A stretch of DNA of 64,000 nt from Saccharum officinarum (GCA_020631735.1 CM036201.1:78034502-78098501), one strand, 5' to 3'. Positions 46,011 through 59,000 are shown, counted from the stretch's first letter. Translations and numbers: made by a program. Notes: generated from the sequence alone by a model not told the origin.

Positions 46011-47382
46011 CCACACAAATCGTGGAAAATGTAGAAAAAACATTATTTAGGTGATGCAACAAGGAACAATGAACAATTACATAAGGTCAGAAGTATTTGC
46101 ATACTGTAAAATACAGATACTCTTTAGTTTCTCCATTATGGACACCCACTTTACCATATGATCTAGTATGGGAGAAAGCAATCTCTAAACAATCCAACCT
46201 TTCTGATAAACTAGAAATGCATCATTTCTACACAAAATTTGTTGAAATCTTAATGTTATAGTCAGAAAAAAAATTGAATGCTTACTATTATCATCATCAT
46301 CAAATAGTCACCTTTTGAGCAGCGACTACACAAAAAAATGAATTGAATAGCCCTCCTACTTAATAACATGTTGTAGGCTACTGCGCACGAATGACATGAA
46401 ATCCACACTGACACGTATAGTGCTTGAGTTATGTAAACCATGAAATAGATCACGTGGTAATGCAACCACAAAAATGGACAATGATGTTTTGAATATAAGC
46501 AAAATGCCCGTGGTTTATCACTAAAACTAGATCTAGAAATAGTTAACATGATGATATAAGCATTTGAGAAACTAAATAAACAAAAAATTACAGTAACATC
46601 AAACAATAACGAAATCACATCATGAGAAAAAAAGTTAATGGATGATATGTAGCATAAATGATGTGTTGGGCATACCTTGACTTTGTGTCCTTGTACAGAT
46701 TAATGCGGTAGGGTTAAGGGCATGGGTTTTTAGTTTTATCTTTTTTCATGACATAGTTTGCATCACACTTTTCTATTAGCCATTTATCAGCATCAAATTC
46801 GAAAGATTGCATCAGTCTAACACACAAAAAACACATAAAAGAGTTCAATTAATTCTAGTTATCAATATTATGGTTATGTCTTGCCCTATGGATAACCAAT
46901 TAATGTCTTTGAGTCCTTACAGAATATGGAAGATTTTTGAGAAAGTACTTATTATCAACAGATAAATACAATATCAGAACATATAAAATTAATATGTGTT
47001 TTCAAAAATCTTCACTTGAGCTTGAAAGAGTGGAACTACACTAAACTACACTACTAAGATAGAGTGGAACTACACTACTCTTCACTTGAGCTTGAAAGCA
47101 TGAGTTGTGAGAGGGGTATGAGCCTCTATTTATAGGTAGAGATAGAGGAGGTGCCACATCAGCAATCCGTGTGCCATTGCACCTCAGCCCTTGGATCAAA
47201 CCGTCACTGGAACCGTCATTGATCAAGGGTGTAGATTGCTTGAGTGCATGGAGTATGCACTAAGGTGGTGGGTTCACCAGTGAGGTCGATCGACTCATAG
47301 GGGGGTTGGCTGACCCCCTCTCTGCCATGTGGGCCCATCCCCTCTGGTGGGGTGGGTCCCTGGCTGAGGTAGAGTGGGTATG
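46011..47382. other. AT-rich DNA and a possible old LTR, no gene seen
   Basis: 46011-46960 may be intron of the fragment to the left. A nested direct repeat is at 47005-47100 (CTTCACTTGAGCTTGAAAG twice, AGTGGAACTACACTA twice). From about 47100 the sequence (TATTTATAGGTAG, GTGGGCCCATCC) looks like part of an old LTR into which the solo LTR went. The sequence resumes at 51925. Confidence 0.4.
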
Positions 47383-50300
47383 TGTCACGGAACCGCCCAA
47401 ATTATAAGAACAAAAGTACAAAAACAATCGCCGGAGCAATTAAATTCCCGTACTTAAGCTCCTATAACTCCGATAGTCCAATAAAATCACGAGGGATTTC
47501 AAACCAACCAACATACAAGCCAAGATCGTAGTGGTCCAACATAACAGGTCATATGTTACATCCATTTCATAAGTAATTCAACATATATCGGAGTTTAGTA
47601 GAGTTATTACAACTCAAGTTCAAAAGTAGCGGAAGCAAAGTAGTTTGGAAACTAATATCACCTTAATTCAAATACATGCCAGTACCAAGGTCAAATTCCC
47701 ATAAAAGCAAGAGAGACAAGATAGCTCAGACGGATCATGCCCATGATCACACTCCGCCACTACAGCCGGTGTCTTCCAATTCTTGTAGTAACTATGTTAT
47801 ATCACAACCTGCAACAAGTGGGAATAAACCCTGAGTACGAGAAGGTACTCAGCTAGACTTACCCGTCATAAACCAGAAATAATGACACCAAGGAGTATGC
47901 AAGGTTTTCTTTCAGTGGGCTAGCTTGACTCATTTGCGAAAAGCATAAGTTATCATGAATAAACTAATTTAAGTATTTTTGCATCATTTTTATTATAACC
48001 TATTCAATCTAGGTAACCACCTATGCTAAAGCAATCACTTGATTAACCATTAACATCAAAGGTTACCATTTCAGGTTTTAGCATTTCCAACATCATCCAC
48101 ATAACCATCCATGTTCCATAATCAATACTACGATGCAGTAGCTCGAGTCAAGTGTTCACTATCCAGTGAACGATGGCGATTCGAATCGATTATTAACCAG
48201 CTGGTAAGTTATTCCTCACACAAACCTCACTCAACCGCTAAAGTGAGGTGTTGGTCACCGAGTCAACCATTTAGGTAAAGTCGCGAGCTTGCCAGGAACC
48301 ACTTGTACCCGGGGGCCATCCGACTGCTCTTTGGCCTTATCATCGCGCCCCCGTTTCCTGCCACTACTGCTTTGGTACAGTGCGTTGCGGGCAATCCACT
48401 CGGCTCGAATAATCTCCCAGCTTCGCGGTCGAAAGGTACCTTATTCGACCAGCTAAATGTGAGGCATGCGTTCAACATGACCCGAGGGACAACAACGGAC
48501 AGTCCTTAATCGACACAGGCAGAAACTACAAGCAGCCCAGAACCCTGTCTGGTTGCCCAATACTTATTCCGCCCGGTCTCCAGTTATCCATCAACACTTG
48601 GTTATTTCTAGGATATCATCCATTCCTTAGCTAAAATATTTCATTAACCACCTATAATTTCAGGTGACAGGAAATCACCGATCGCTATCGGTCTAAGCAG
48701 GGCTAAGCATTTATTCGATCCTGAACTAAAATAGGATTTTAGGCATATTTACGGGACAAGGAAAGGATATATATGCAGCAAGTGTTTTCAATCAACTCCT
48801 ATAACTTAATGCAACAATACACATATAACACATATATATATATACCCAATTGCTTTTGTAAAGTAGGAGGCTTAGAATGCTCCGGGGCTTGCCTGGGATC
48901 CGACACAAGTCAGTAGTTGTCACATGACACTCGCTGAGTACTTTCATCTTCGGGATAGTTCCACCAAACACCGTCTTCGGGTTTGGCTTCAACATCTCAT
49001 CCTTCACGTGGTGCATCTAGCGAACCTAAATGAGATGCAAGATACATGCGTATGAATATGATGAATGTTAACACAAGATGCATCACATAATCAATTAAAG
49101 AGGGCAAGCACATTAAGCATAACACAAGTTTAACAAGATCACAAGTATCTTAACTTGACTATCATCAAGGGTATAAGCCACACTTAGCAACACATGGAGT
49201 AAACAACCATGACTAGCCTCTGACAATTTCTAGACTGCAAACAACATCTACATGTTTGGATCATAACTGGAGTTATACAAATCCAATAGACATGCAACAA
49301 GACATTCTGTAAAGCTTATGAAATTTTCTATAATTCATCTTTAATCATCTTAGCATGATTCTCAAGTTAACCAAGTCAAACATGCATAATTATAGAATCT
49401 GGTCCAGAGATTCCAGAGAACAACTATTTCTGGAACCCAACTTGAAACAGTCATTACTCACAAACTATAAGGCCAAATACCACCAAAATTTAACACAAGC
49501 TAGATTAATAAGTTATTTACAACTTTGTTATAAGCATATTTCTCATCAAACATCATTTTCATGGTGCAATTATCAAAGTCCCAGAAACTGTCCAGGAAAG
49601 CATCAATTGCAAGAATAAATATGAACTTATATTCCAAACATACATTTGGCCACAACCAATATAACCATCATAAAGTGCATGTTAAATGATCACCAAAAAG
49701 TATAGTGCTCATCATTAAATAATTTCTTTTAATACATTTCTTAATTTATTTAAATAGCAAGGTGAAATAATAAACATATATCAAATGTCCATAATAAAAT
49801 CTATAAAAATTACAGTAGCTCTTACATACACCCAATAGTCTACTGTACAAATTTCAAGGCATTTGGACATGTATATCAACATCTATGAAAAAGACAAATT
49901 GCTATTGCAAGAATTCATGTGAGAGCAAGATGCACTAATAAATCACTCAAATGGCAACCAAAATTCATGAAATAATTATCACACATTAAACATCATATGA
50001 GTAGCATGCCACAAAAATTTCACTTCATTTGGAGCCCTAGATCTACAGTTATGAAAATGACAAATACAACTAGCATTAAAAACCTAGCTGCACAAATCTA
50101 TTTTTACAGAGAAAACTTTAAACTAAAACATGTTATATTATAGATCTAATGCATAGAGAATTTCACAAGGATTCCAAAAAGTCCTCATTTGCTATTTTAC
50201 GAATTTTCTATGATTTACTATGTAATTTCAAAGTTACTGCAAAATCATCACAAAACAGTCCTCGCGGCACTATTCACATGAGTCTATGACAGTGCAGATA

Positions 50301-51919
50301 GACCCCTTCTTTTCTTCAAATTCAAGCTCCGGGTCCCTGGTCGCGAATTGAACAGAGGGAGGTCATCGGAGCTCATCGTACCGGCGAAAGGAGGCCATGC
50401 CGGCGTCGGGGAAGTGGCGGGGAAGCACCAGGAGGCCCGCGCGAACTCATGGGTGGCCGCGGCTTGCCTTGGGGAGACCCGAGGAGGTGAGGCCGCACGA
50501 GCAGCCGGCACCGGCGACGGCCCTTCGACGGCGGCGGTGCTCCGGTGGCCAATAGCTTGGGCGAGCGTGCGCGAGGGATGGAGAGAGGCGAGGCAGAGAT
50601 AGTGGTGAGCTCAGCTTGGGGCGGGATGAGCCGGGCGGCGCTGCCATGGAGCGGAGCACCAGCGGCCATGGTGGCACCGTGCTGGAGCAGCTTGGGAGCG
50701 AGGAGGAGAGCCAGGAGGCGCGGGAAGTGAGGGAGGGCGAGGCAGGGGTGCTGGGCGTCCACATTTTTATGGCAGGGGCGCGGGGCATGCGGCAGCGGCC
50801 AGCAGAGGGAGCGGGACGCGCGGCAGCCATGGTGAGTTGAGCTCTAGTGCATGGTCGCCACGACGGCAAAACATCGAGCACGTGGTGGGCGCTGAGGAGA
50901 GCAAGGTGGGGCGCCGATTCGGGCTTGCTCTGGGCCGAATTTGGACTTGGGCTCAAAACCAAAGTTGTAGCCCATGAGTTGCTCTACAATTTTTGTTAAG
51001 GCGCCCAGGTCATTAGGTCAACGGATTAGGAGATAAAATGATGCCAAGATGACAATGCCAACATGTTGACGGAGATCACGGAAACTCGCATTCGGAGGTC
51101 AAAACCTGATCAAACTTAATCCAACTTTTTGCATGCTCTTCTCCATAATATCTACTCCAACTTTTGTATTTGCCTCAACTTGAGTTGCTTAACAATTTTT
51201 GGAGAACGTGAGATGTCAATGCCGATGTCGATGAATTTCCAGACTTAGAAATATTCTAAGTGCTGAAAACTGCAGCAAAATAAATCTTTGTGCACCGATT
51301 AGACTCATTTTCAAGCTGATCTAGCTCTTGGTCCAAAAACAAAGTTTCTTCTACATAAAGTGAACTACAACTCTCATTTAAGGTTCAACCTCAAAACTGG
51401 TATAGAAACTGATGTTATACTTTGACCAAAGTAGGATCACGATGAAGCTTAATTTATCCTTTTTGATCCATTAGAGCATTTTCTGGGCATTTGCTCAACA
51501 CGAACCCTTCATAACTTTTGTTGTAGAGTTCAATTAGAGTTGTTGGAGCAAGGTGGCAAGGTTTGGTTGATGACCTATATTTCCATCCACTTAATAATAC
51601 AATTCCAGCACTTAGTAAAGTCATTCCAACAAGCATATAACTTATCATTTCATGTGACTTTTTGATTCCAAACGTCATGAAACTTTTCCAGGGATCAATA
51701 TAGATAGGTACTAAGGTGAGACATATGAAGATATTGCAATAACTCCACCCAAGCATATATCTTGAAAATGGCCTATATATAAAGCAAGGGTGCAACATCC
51801 AAGTTTAGGTTGGGGCTCGCTTCCATAGGTTTGACCTTGACATCTTCATTACCACTTAATCTACCATATTTGAGCTCAATCCCACTACTTAACTGGTGGC
51901 AAACACCTCGGGTGTTACA
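47383..51919 (-). repeat. Solo LTR of the LARD B family, inverted, with 5-bp target duplication
   Basis: A 4.5-kb LTR. Minus-strand start is TGTAACACCCGAGGTGTTTG at 51919; end ...GGTTCCGTGACA at 47383. The 5-bp repeat GTATG flanks it (47378-47382 and 51920-51924), so it is a true solo LTR formed by LTR-LTR recombination. Sequence matches LARD B LTR in reverse throughout, including the last 150 bp (CACTACGATCTTGGCTTGTA region in complement). Confidence 0.93.
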
Positions 51920-51924
51920 GTATG

Positions 51925-52129
51925 TGTCATCCTTCTCCACTTGGCATGTCGGTTTGGTCACTTATGGGCCCATGAATCCGTGTGACTTGACCTTGAACCG
52001 TTGAGAGAAAACATAAAGTTGATCCAAGGGTTGTGGATCACTTTGGGGAGCTTTACATGGATCATGGTGACTTGGCACACCTTGGTGGGCCCAAGGGTGG
52101 TTTGGTCGACCCCCCATGTGGTCCCAAGT
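51925..52129. other. Spacer right of the solo LTR, older element DNA
   Basis: Continues the sequence left of 47383 once the solo LTR is removed. It has GTGGGCCC-type and TTGGTCGACCCCCC motifs but no recognised gene. Confidence 0.4.
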
Positions 52130-53784
52130 GCTTTGACTTTGATATGTCATCCCAAGCAACCCAGCATGTTCTGCGCTTGCCCTCCTTGCTTCCCCACTAA
52201 AAGTTATGTAGGACACTGTTAATATGCTTGCACAACCCTCTCGACAGTTTAAAACATGACATAGAATATGTTGGAATGGCCTATGCAACTACATTAATAA
52301 GCAACTCCTTGCCACCTGCTGAGAGACTATGTTCCATCCATCCCTGAACATTTCGCTAAACTCTATCGCTCACATAAGTAAAAGCTCCACTCAGTGAAGA
52401 ATCCATGTCTGTAGGCATGTCTAGGTATTTCTCACTTAAGGCCTCATTCTGGACATTAAGAATTGCCTTGATCTCACTTCGCACCCCGGCACTGCACCCC
52501 TTTACAAAATTAATCGATGACTTGTTGAAGTTTATCTGCTGTCCAGATGCACTACAATATAAGTTCAGGACATTCCTCGCCTCTTTCGAGTTTTCCCTAT
52601 TCACCCTGAAAAGTAGGAGGCTATCATTAACAAAGAGTAGGTGACTCACCATTGGAGAAGACGGAGCCACCCTTATGCCCATGAGACTCAATGACTGAAT
52701 ACTGAAATTTAAAAGGCACGAAAGGCCCTCTGTTGCTAACAAGAAGAGATAGGGAGATATCAGATAATCTCATCGAGGAATGCCCTTGTCAGTTTGGAAG
52801 CTTCCAATTTTTGTCTATTCAACAACACTGAGAATGAAAAGCGATTTTATCATTCTCATAATCATCTCCACCATCTACGATGAAAACTCAACTGGGTCAT
52901 AATTCTCTGAAAATAATCCCACTCCAGTCTATCATAAGCCTTCTGCATATCCAGCTTAAGAGCACAAAACATGTTCTCTTTGGCTCTCTTCTTCTTCATG
53001 TAGAGTGCAACTACTCATAAGCTGTTATAATGTTATCTGTAATCAAGCGGCCAGGTACAAAAGCAGACTGCTCCTTTGAAATTACTTCAGGCAGAATAGC
53101 CCCCAACCGATTAGCCACCGTTTTAGGCTATTTTGCAAATCACATTGCATAGACTAATCGGTTGAAATTGTCCAAGCTCCTTTGGCTTTTCCACCTTTAG
53201 AATTAGGACGATACTCATCTTGTTGATCTAGGCTGGGTCATCCTCCCCTCTTGACACCCTAAGCACCACCACTGACACCTCCACTCCACAGATATCCTAG
53301 TGCCTCTGAAAAAAGTGAGCTGGGTACCCATCCCACCTCATCGCTACTATAAGACTTCAACAGCAGGTCATTCATCGCACCATCCCTTCCGATGTATACA
53401 AGTTTCTATTAAATTTTGTTGTGAGATCAGCATCTCGTCTTCATCTTCCATAAAGCTCCCATCACTCTTCAATAATTTTGATGTTTTATTTTGTTTTCTC
53501 CTTTGATTCGATCTTAGACGGAAGTAATGCGTATTTCGATCCCCTTTGGTGAGCTAGGCAATACGAGATCATTATATCCACATAATTTCCTCACTGTAAT
53601 TGAGCTCCACGATTATGTCCACCACCTTTAACTCCTCATGGGATGGGCTTGTTCTTGCCGGATCCGATCGCAGCTGATCTAGCTGCGTCGTAAGACCCTT
53701 CAATTCACGGTTGACACTTTCGAAGGATTGCTGCTCCCAGCCACTCAGGCTCGCTGACAAAGCCTCAAGCTTCTTCTGCAGCCC
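52130..53784 (-). pseudogene. LINE ORF2: linker and reverse transcriptase remnant
   Basis: Near 53784 the linker has LSGWEQQSFESVNRELKGL, then PSHEELKVVDIIVELNYSEE and HQRGSKYALLP (the decayed W...GDKNT..FH block). Around 52750 is ISPYLFLLATEGLS, then HLLFVNDSLLLF, in which the usual FADD catalytic block is FVND, so one catalytic aspartate is lost. SGQQINFNKSSINF follows, and later KELLINVVAQAIPTYSMSCF (about 52300). These blocks, in this order, are diagnostic for plant L1 ORF2. The enzyme would be inactive. Confidence 0.85.
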
Positions 53785-56033
53785 TGTAGGGTCGAGATGA
53801 CGGACTAGAGGGGGGGTGAATAGTCCTATCTAAAAATAATTAAGCCGGCTAACCGAAACAACTATCGGTCTAGTCAATACTACACCCCTCTATCTAAATT
53901 ATTTAGCACCTTACAAAGATAATAATTAAGCAACTAAGGTGTTGGGCTAGCTAGAGCTCACCTAATTAATTCTAGAAGTAAGGTCACACAAACCTATACA
54001 ACTAGTACTTCAAGCAATGGGAGAGCTCCTACACAAACTAGTATGCAAAAGTACAAAGCCTAAGCTCACTAGCAATGCTCAATAACAAGACTACTCAAGC
54101 CAAATTAAAGAGCTCAACAATTACTTAGCTACACAAACTAAGCAATGTAACTAGCAAGGCTACTCAAGCCAACTAGTTACGCTAGGGAGCTAATTCTAAG
54201 CTACACAAGCAAAGAAAGCAACTAGTAAGCTACTCAAGCTAAACTAGTTACAACAACAACTACACAAGCACAATATATAAATAGTAAATACAAGCTTGTG
54301 TAAGGGGATTGCAAACCAATGGGATGAACAAGGTTGACACAATGATATTTATTCCGAGATTCACTTGTTTGCCAACAAGCTAGTCCCCGTTGTGTCGGCC
54401 GTTCACTTGGTGGTTCGGCGAGCTAATAGGTGTTCATAAGCCTAGCCCAACGCTTGGGCACCGCAAGAACCTCCATAAGATGAGGGCACTCAATGACACG
54501 CTTTACTAGAGTTGCTCTTCGTGGCTCCCGCGGGGCGAGCATAATACCCCGCCTCTCACAATCTCTTCTCCGGAGCATCGCACAATCTTCTTGCGGGCTT
54601 CACGATGGAGAACTCGCCACCAAGCCATCTAGGAGGTGGCAACCTCCAAAGTAACGATAAATCCCCCAATCACAAAGATTTCCTAATGCCACCAAATGCA
54701 ATCTTCAAATGCACACACACTAGGCCATCAATCCCTCACTCAAATTAGCACCAAGCTTGAGAGGAAGAGAAAGGGGAAGAGGTGGATCTTCAATCTCTCA
54801 TCCACACCCACGACGGACACTCAATCTCTCCTAGAAATCTTAGCTCAAATCATGGGAGAGAGAGAAGAGGAGGAAGAACCCTAGCTTCAAATGTGAGATG
54901 GGGGGAATGAGCTAGTTCAAGGAGGAAGAAGGGAGGGGGGGTAGCCATATCCCGTCACACATAGGTTCCTCAACACTCAGACCCGCACTGGAATTTCTCG
55001 ACGACGTGGCCTAGAAATTCCAGTGCGGGAGCAGCCTAAACACCCCCAATGGATCTGTCTCCAACGGTTAGCACGGGAGGACTTCCGCACTAGAAATTCC
55101 AATGATGACCTAGAATATCTTGGGCGGGCGTTCCACACAATAGGTGCGTCTCCCGCACTGGAAATTCTAGCTCGGGCCAACTAAATTTCTTATTAAATAG
55201 GCCAATCCAATAGAGAACCCCTGCTTGGAATAATAAGCACCGTGAACAAGAATTTCTTGTTAGACTACACAACATGCCCATTTCAAGTGCTATCTCTTTC
55301 CAAAGTCACTAAACTAATTTTAGCACTTGAGATAGCTTTTCACAAAGATTTTTTCTAGAATTTTTCATTCATCTCACCACATCACTAAGCGCAATGCATA
55401 TGCAAATGAAACTCACACTTAGTGACACTAGATAACCGTTGCAACTAAAAGATTTTCCCTCTTTATATTATGGCCATCTATCCTAAATCCGGTCAAGCAC
55501 TTCTCTACTCAACTTAGACCAGTAAAATAAAATGCCCTATAAGTTATACATTTGCCTTACGTATTTCATTTCATCTCCTCCAATGTTGATGCAACACATT
55601 ACCAACCTTGATCAACAAATGATAGGATCCACTTCATATCATCACGTGACCTTATTGATTTATTGATCTTGACCTCACTTGCTCTTCACCATTGCCTTGG
55701 TGCATTAGCGCCAAGTCTTGCTCAAGTTTCCCGCCACACGGTTTATCACTTTAAAGCATCCGATTTGCCCTTCACGCTTGCAATCGGTCCATCAAGCCAA
55801 GTCTTATCTTGATCTTCTCCACCTAATCACGTGACTCCATGTGATGTCTCATGCAATGAGCTTCTTCATCACATGTGTGAGCCTTGCAATATATCCAAGC
55901 CATTTCCACCTCTGTGGCATGTGTTGCTCACATAAGTGTACTTGTGGACTAATCTCATGTGTATCTCACATAAACACATATTTAGTCTACCTAGGTTGTC
56001 ACTCAATTACCACAACCAAACATGGGATGGTCA
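53785..56033 (-). repeat. SIRE-type LTR (2.25 kb) inserted in the LINE
   Basis: Homologous at both ends to the gag-only element LTRs: GGGTCGAGATGACGGACTAG at left, and TCACTCAATTACC...ACCAAACA at right. No internal element part is present, so it looks like a solo LTR. Where the others have the GACCGGACGCG array, this copy has a different set of repeats (54970-55170; CGCACTGGAA(T/A)TTCT and AGAAATTCCAGTGCGG). I could not define a clean 5-bp target duplication; GGG occurs on both sides. It is a more divergent subfamily member. Confidence 0.82.
54970..55170. repeat. Inverted/direct CGCACTGGAATTTCT repeats in the SIRE-type LTR
   Basis: CCCGCACTGGAATTTCTCGA, AGAAATTCCAGTGCGGGAG, CGCACTAGAAATTCCAATG and CCCGCACTGGAAATTCTAG form direct and inverted copies about 50-70 bp apart. 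They occupy the place of the GACCGGACGCG array of the other LTRs. Confidence 0.75.
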
Positions 56034-56829
56034 CCCTAGGCCTAGGTAGCATACCCCTGAACTCCTCGTGTCTCTCCCATATTAACTCATAACAGAATTG
56101 CTTGCGCCGTCTTCCCCTGAGTTAAGCGGTCTGCTTTCCCATCGTAATTCTATGGGCCTATGGTCCGAGGCTGCCGACATCAGGTGCCTGACCATAGCGG
56201 TTGGAAACCTGGCGCTCCACTCTGAGTAAGCTAGTGCCCTATCGAGCCTGACGCGACAGAAGGAGCCTCTAGCCACTTTCTTCTCAAACATCCATCTGAG
56301 CCTTTCAAAACTAAGGTCGACAAGGTCGCAGACATCCACCGTATCCTGAAAGCCAGCTATCTGGCTTCGGCTCCTTTCCTGTGTACCTTCACGTTCTAAC
56401 TATAAAAGAACCTCATTAAAATCATTGATACACAACCATGGAATAAGAAGAAGCCTTGATGAACTTCAATGTCTCCCATATCTTGTGGCATTCTGCAACT
56501 TGCGCCTCACCATAGACACACGTCAAACGCCACGGCTCACCCCCACTCTTAGTGATAATAATATCGGTGATATTGAGAGTATGGTAACAATTCAACCCTA
56601 GTATTAGTGTTCCAAAAACTTTCAAGGCCACCACTGCGCCTTGAGCTACTTATAGTGAAAGCATTGTCGAAACCTAGGATACCTTTTAGACTTTCAACAC
56701 CCGTGCTTGGTGGACCTGAGTCTCGAGGACACAAAGCACGGTAAGGGCAACTTTCTTCACTAACTCATGAAGTTCTTTAACTGTCGCGGCGCTGCCCAGA
56801 CCCCAACAGTTCCAAATGAGGCAACTCAT
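56034..56829 (-). pseudogene. LINE ORF2: apurinic endonuclease remnant
   Basis: The ATG at 56829 opens with MSCLIWNCWGLGSAATVKEL, the typical start of plant L1 ORF2 endonucleases. ETQ (metal-binding Glu) follows at about residue 36. PWRLTCVYGEA lies at about 56520. RLDRALAYSEWSARFP and SAASDHRPIEL (the SDH catalytic motif) are in the 56082-56339 ORF. FCYELIWERHEEFRGML just precedes the LTR. Several frameshifts are present. Confidence 0.85.
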
Positions 56830-57190
56830 TAGTAAAGGCAATCCTCCTTGTTGGAGTCTGCCGGATGATTTGCTTGCACTATTTTTGAAGATTCACCCTT
56901 CTACTGATTCAGACCATCCTGCCCAGCCTCACTCAACTACAGCTTCACATCGACATCCTCCTTTGTTCGAGCTTCTGATGTTTAGTCACCATCTTCACTC
57001 TGATCCGATCTTACCTTGCTCGAAAGAGCCCTCGCCGCCCCTACCTCCAAGGCCAGGAAGCTAAACGACTCAACCCTTGTTCGGTTCGAGAGAGAGAAGA
57101 TGGGAGACGAGTACAAGCAGCAGGGGATGGATCTCCTTCGCTAGGGACAGAGAACCGACGAAGTCACCAACCCTAGCGAATTAGGTCATG

Positions 57191-57455
57191 CGTGCGTGCG
57201 TATCTTTTCACGCGTCGCTCTCTTGGTCGCACGGAATCCATTTAGTGGCTATACTTCAAGGTGGGCACATTTAGACCGAAAACCGAGAACCGAACTAAAT
57301 CAAATTGTCGGTTTTTCGGTTCAGCTTCGGTTTTTGGTTCAGGAAACTACGGTTTTCGGGTCGATGTTCGGTTTGTACATGAAACCGAACCGTAAAACCT
57401 AGGAAACCGACCATTCCTCAGACTCCCTCTCGCCAGCGCCAACTCGGCCCAGTTA
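57191..57455. other. Short spacer with repeated TTCGGTTT motifs
   Basis: 57270-57410 contains GGTTTTTCGGTTCAGC, TCGGTTTTTGGTTCAGG and ACCGAACC-type motifs in both orientations. This is a low-complexity pattern with no gene evidence. Confidence 0.5.
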
Positions 57456-58030
57456 GGGCCTGTTTGGAACAAAGGAATGCAAAACAAAGGAAATGAAGAA
57501 AACACAGGAATGAGGTATAGGTGTTGTGGGAAAACAGAGGAACGGAAAATCACAAGAAACATATAGATATGAGTGTTTGGAACGTAGGAATTATAACGTA
57601 GGATTCCAAAAACATGAGGTGTGATTAAAAGACATGAATACTTGTTTTACTATTCAAATATTTATCATTACAACGTCAACATTTAATTGACAAATAAACA
57701 TATGTGTAATGTTTTTTCACAAGGAGTAAAGGAAAAATTAGTAACAATTTAATATAATTAATAGACATGTGAATGTTCCATGGCGGAAGCAAGATGGGAA
57801 TAGGCAAGCACAGACAGCAGCCATGATTAGCCAGCGACGGAGCGAGATGAAGATTTCCCTTTTCCGAGTGGATTCTTTTTTTTTCCTTTGAAATGTACAT
57901 GGCTTTGTCCTGTTTCGGAGGAAAGGAAATATGATTTCCCTGGTTCCAAACGCACCCACTCACTCCCTTTCCACCGGAACGACAAACTCCAGAATTCCTA
58001 CAAAGATACTACTTCAATCCAAACAAGCCC
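57456..58030. mobile_element. PIF/Harbinger-type MITE, 575 bp
   Basis: The ends are GGGCCTGTTTGGAAC (left) and GGGCTTGTTTGGATTG (right, reverse complement), flanked by TTA at 57453-57455 and 58031-58033. Inner repeats (GTTTGGAACGTAGG at 57572, GGTTCCAAACGCACC at about 57941) suggest a nested or composite structure. No transposase was seen. Confidence 0.83.
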
Positions 58031-58033
58031 TTA

Positions 58034-58304
58034 ACAGGCCCACTCGGCCGCTCCACTCCTCCCGAGTCCCGACTTACCCTGCTGGCCTGCTCCTCCCCAC
58101 CCCTACGAGGCGAGACACCCGAGCGGTCGAGCCAAGCCACTCGCCCACTCCAAACCCTATCCTCTACCGTGTGGCGGCGCGGTGCAGCTCAGCAGGAAGC
58201 ATGGGGAGCAGTGGAGCACGGAGCAGCGAGCTAGCGAGCGGCGTGGCGGCTGCTACGAGCGCCGGAGCGGGCGAGCTGCGCGGTGGCGGTTGCGTGTGTC
58301 TTAA
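58034..58304 (+). other. GC-rich promoter-like stretch, upstream of the SAS10 gene
   Basis: Contains AGGCCCA (58036) and a telo-box AAACCCTA (58152-58159), like the promoter further right. It may be the upstream half of the SAS10 promoter, separated by the MITE, or an older promoter copy. An ATG at 58201 opens a GC-rich frame (MGSSGARSSE...) that I do not recognise. Confidence 0.45.
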
Positions 58305-58640
<336 letters not shown>

Positions 58641-58750
58641 TGAGCCCATATCGACACCAAACCTAACAGGCCGGCCAACGAGCCCACTAAGCCCACACGC
58701 CCGCAGGCACCGCACGCCCCCCAAACCCATCCGTCCCTAAACCCTACTAC
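58641..58750 (+). promoter_or_regulatory. SAS10 gene promoter: site II motifs and telo-box
   Basis: Three AGCCCA motifs (58643, 58681, 58690; complement TGGGCT, the plant site II element bound by TCP factors) and a telo-box AAACCCTA (58739-58746). This pairing is well known in plant promoters of ribosomal-protein and ribosome-biogenesis genes, which fits the identity of the gene downstream. No TATA box is obvious. Confidence 0.6.
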
Positions 58751-58970
58751 CCGGTGGCGACCGGTGAGGCTCCTGCCATACGACCGGCGGCGGGGTTCGT
58801 GGGCGGCTCGAGAGTACTAGCCGAGCTCCTAGGCGCGGGTGGTTGTCCGGCTAGGGCTGAAGCCGGAGGGGCGAGGGCAGTCAGCCGGCGGCGGCCAGGT
58901 CGACCGGTGGAGGCTGGAGTGGCCGAGGGGCGGCGGCAGTCAGCAGCCAGTACATCGGGCGGCCAGCGGG

Positions 58971-59000
58971 CAGGGGCAGGGGCAGGGGCAGGGGCAGGGG
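58971..59000 (+). repeat. (CAGGGG)5 hexamer repeat in the SAS10 5' UTR
   Basis: Five perfect CAGGGG units in the first, untranslated exon. Five runs of four G with two-base loops could fold as a G-quadruplex in DNA or mRNA. The exon appears to end at 59027 (AAAG|GTGAGG). Confidence 0.85.

Larger units (their letters stand above)
52130..57190 (-). mobile_element. L1-type LINE, decayed, split by an LTR insertion
   Basis: Minus strand. A probable 5' UTR with CCTAGCGAAGG...TTCTCTCTCTCG (about 56830-57190) precedes an ORF2 start at 56829 and an EN domain. After the LTR insertion at 53785-56033 come the linker and RT. The RT 3' part ends near 52130, so the RNase H-like C-terminus, 3' UTR and tail are missing or too decayed to see. 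No ORF1 is visible. The element carries many stops and frameshifts and is old. Confidence 0.8.

Noticed and set aside
46262..46618. 118-codon hydrophobic minus-strand ORF
   Set aside because: AT-rich, low complexity, no domain; probably intron or intergenic sequence.
53781..56038. 5-bp target duplication for the SIRE-type LTR in the LINE
   Set aside because: Flanks read AGCCC (left) and CCCTA (right); only CCC/GGG is shared, so I do not claim a duplication.
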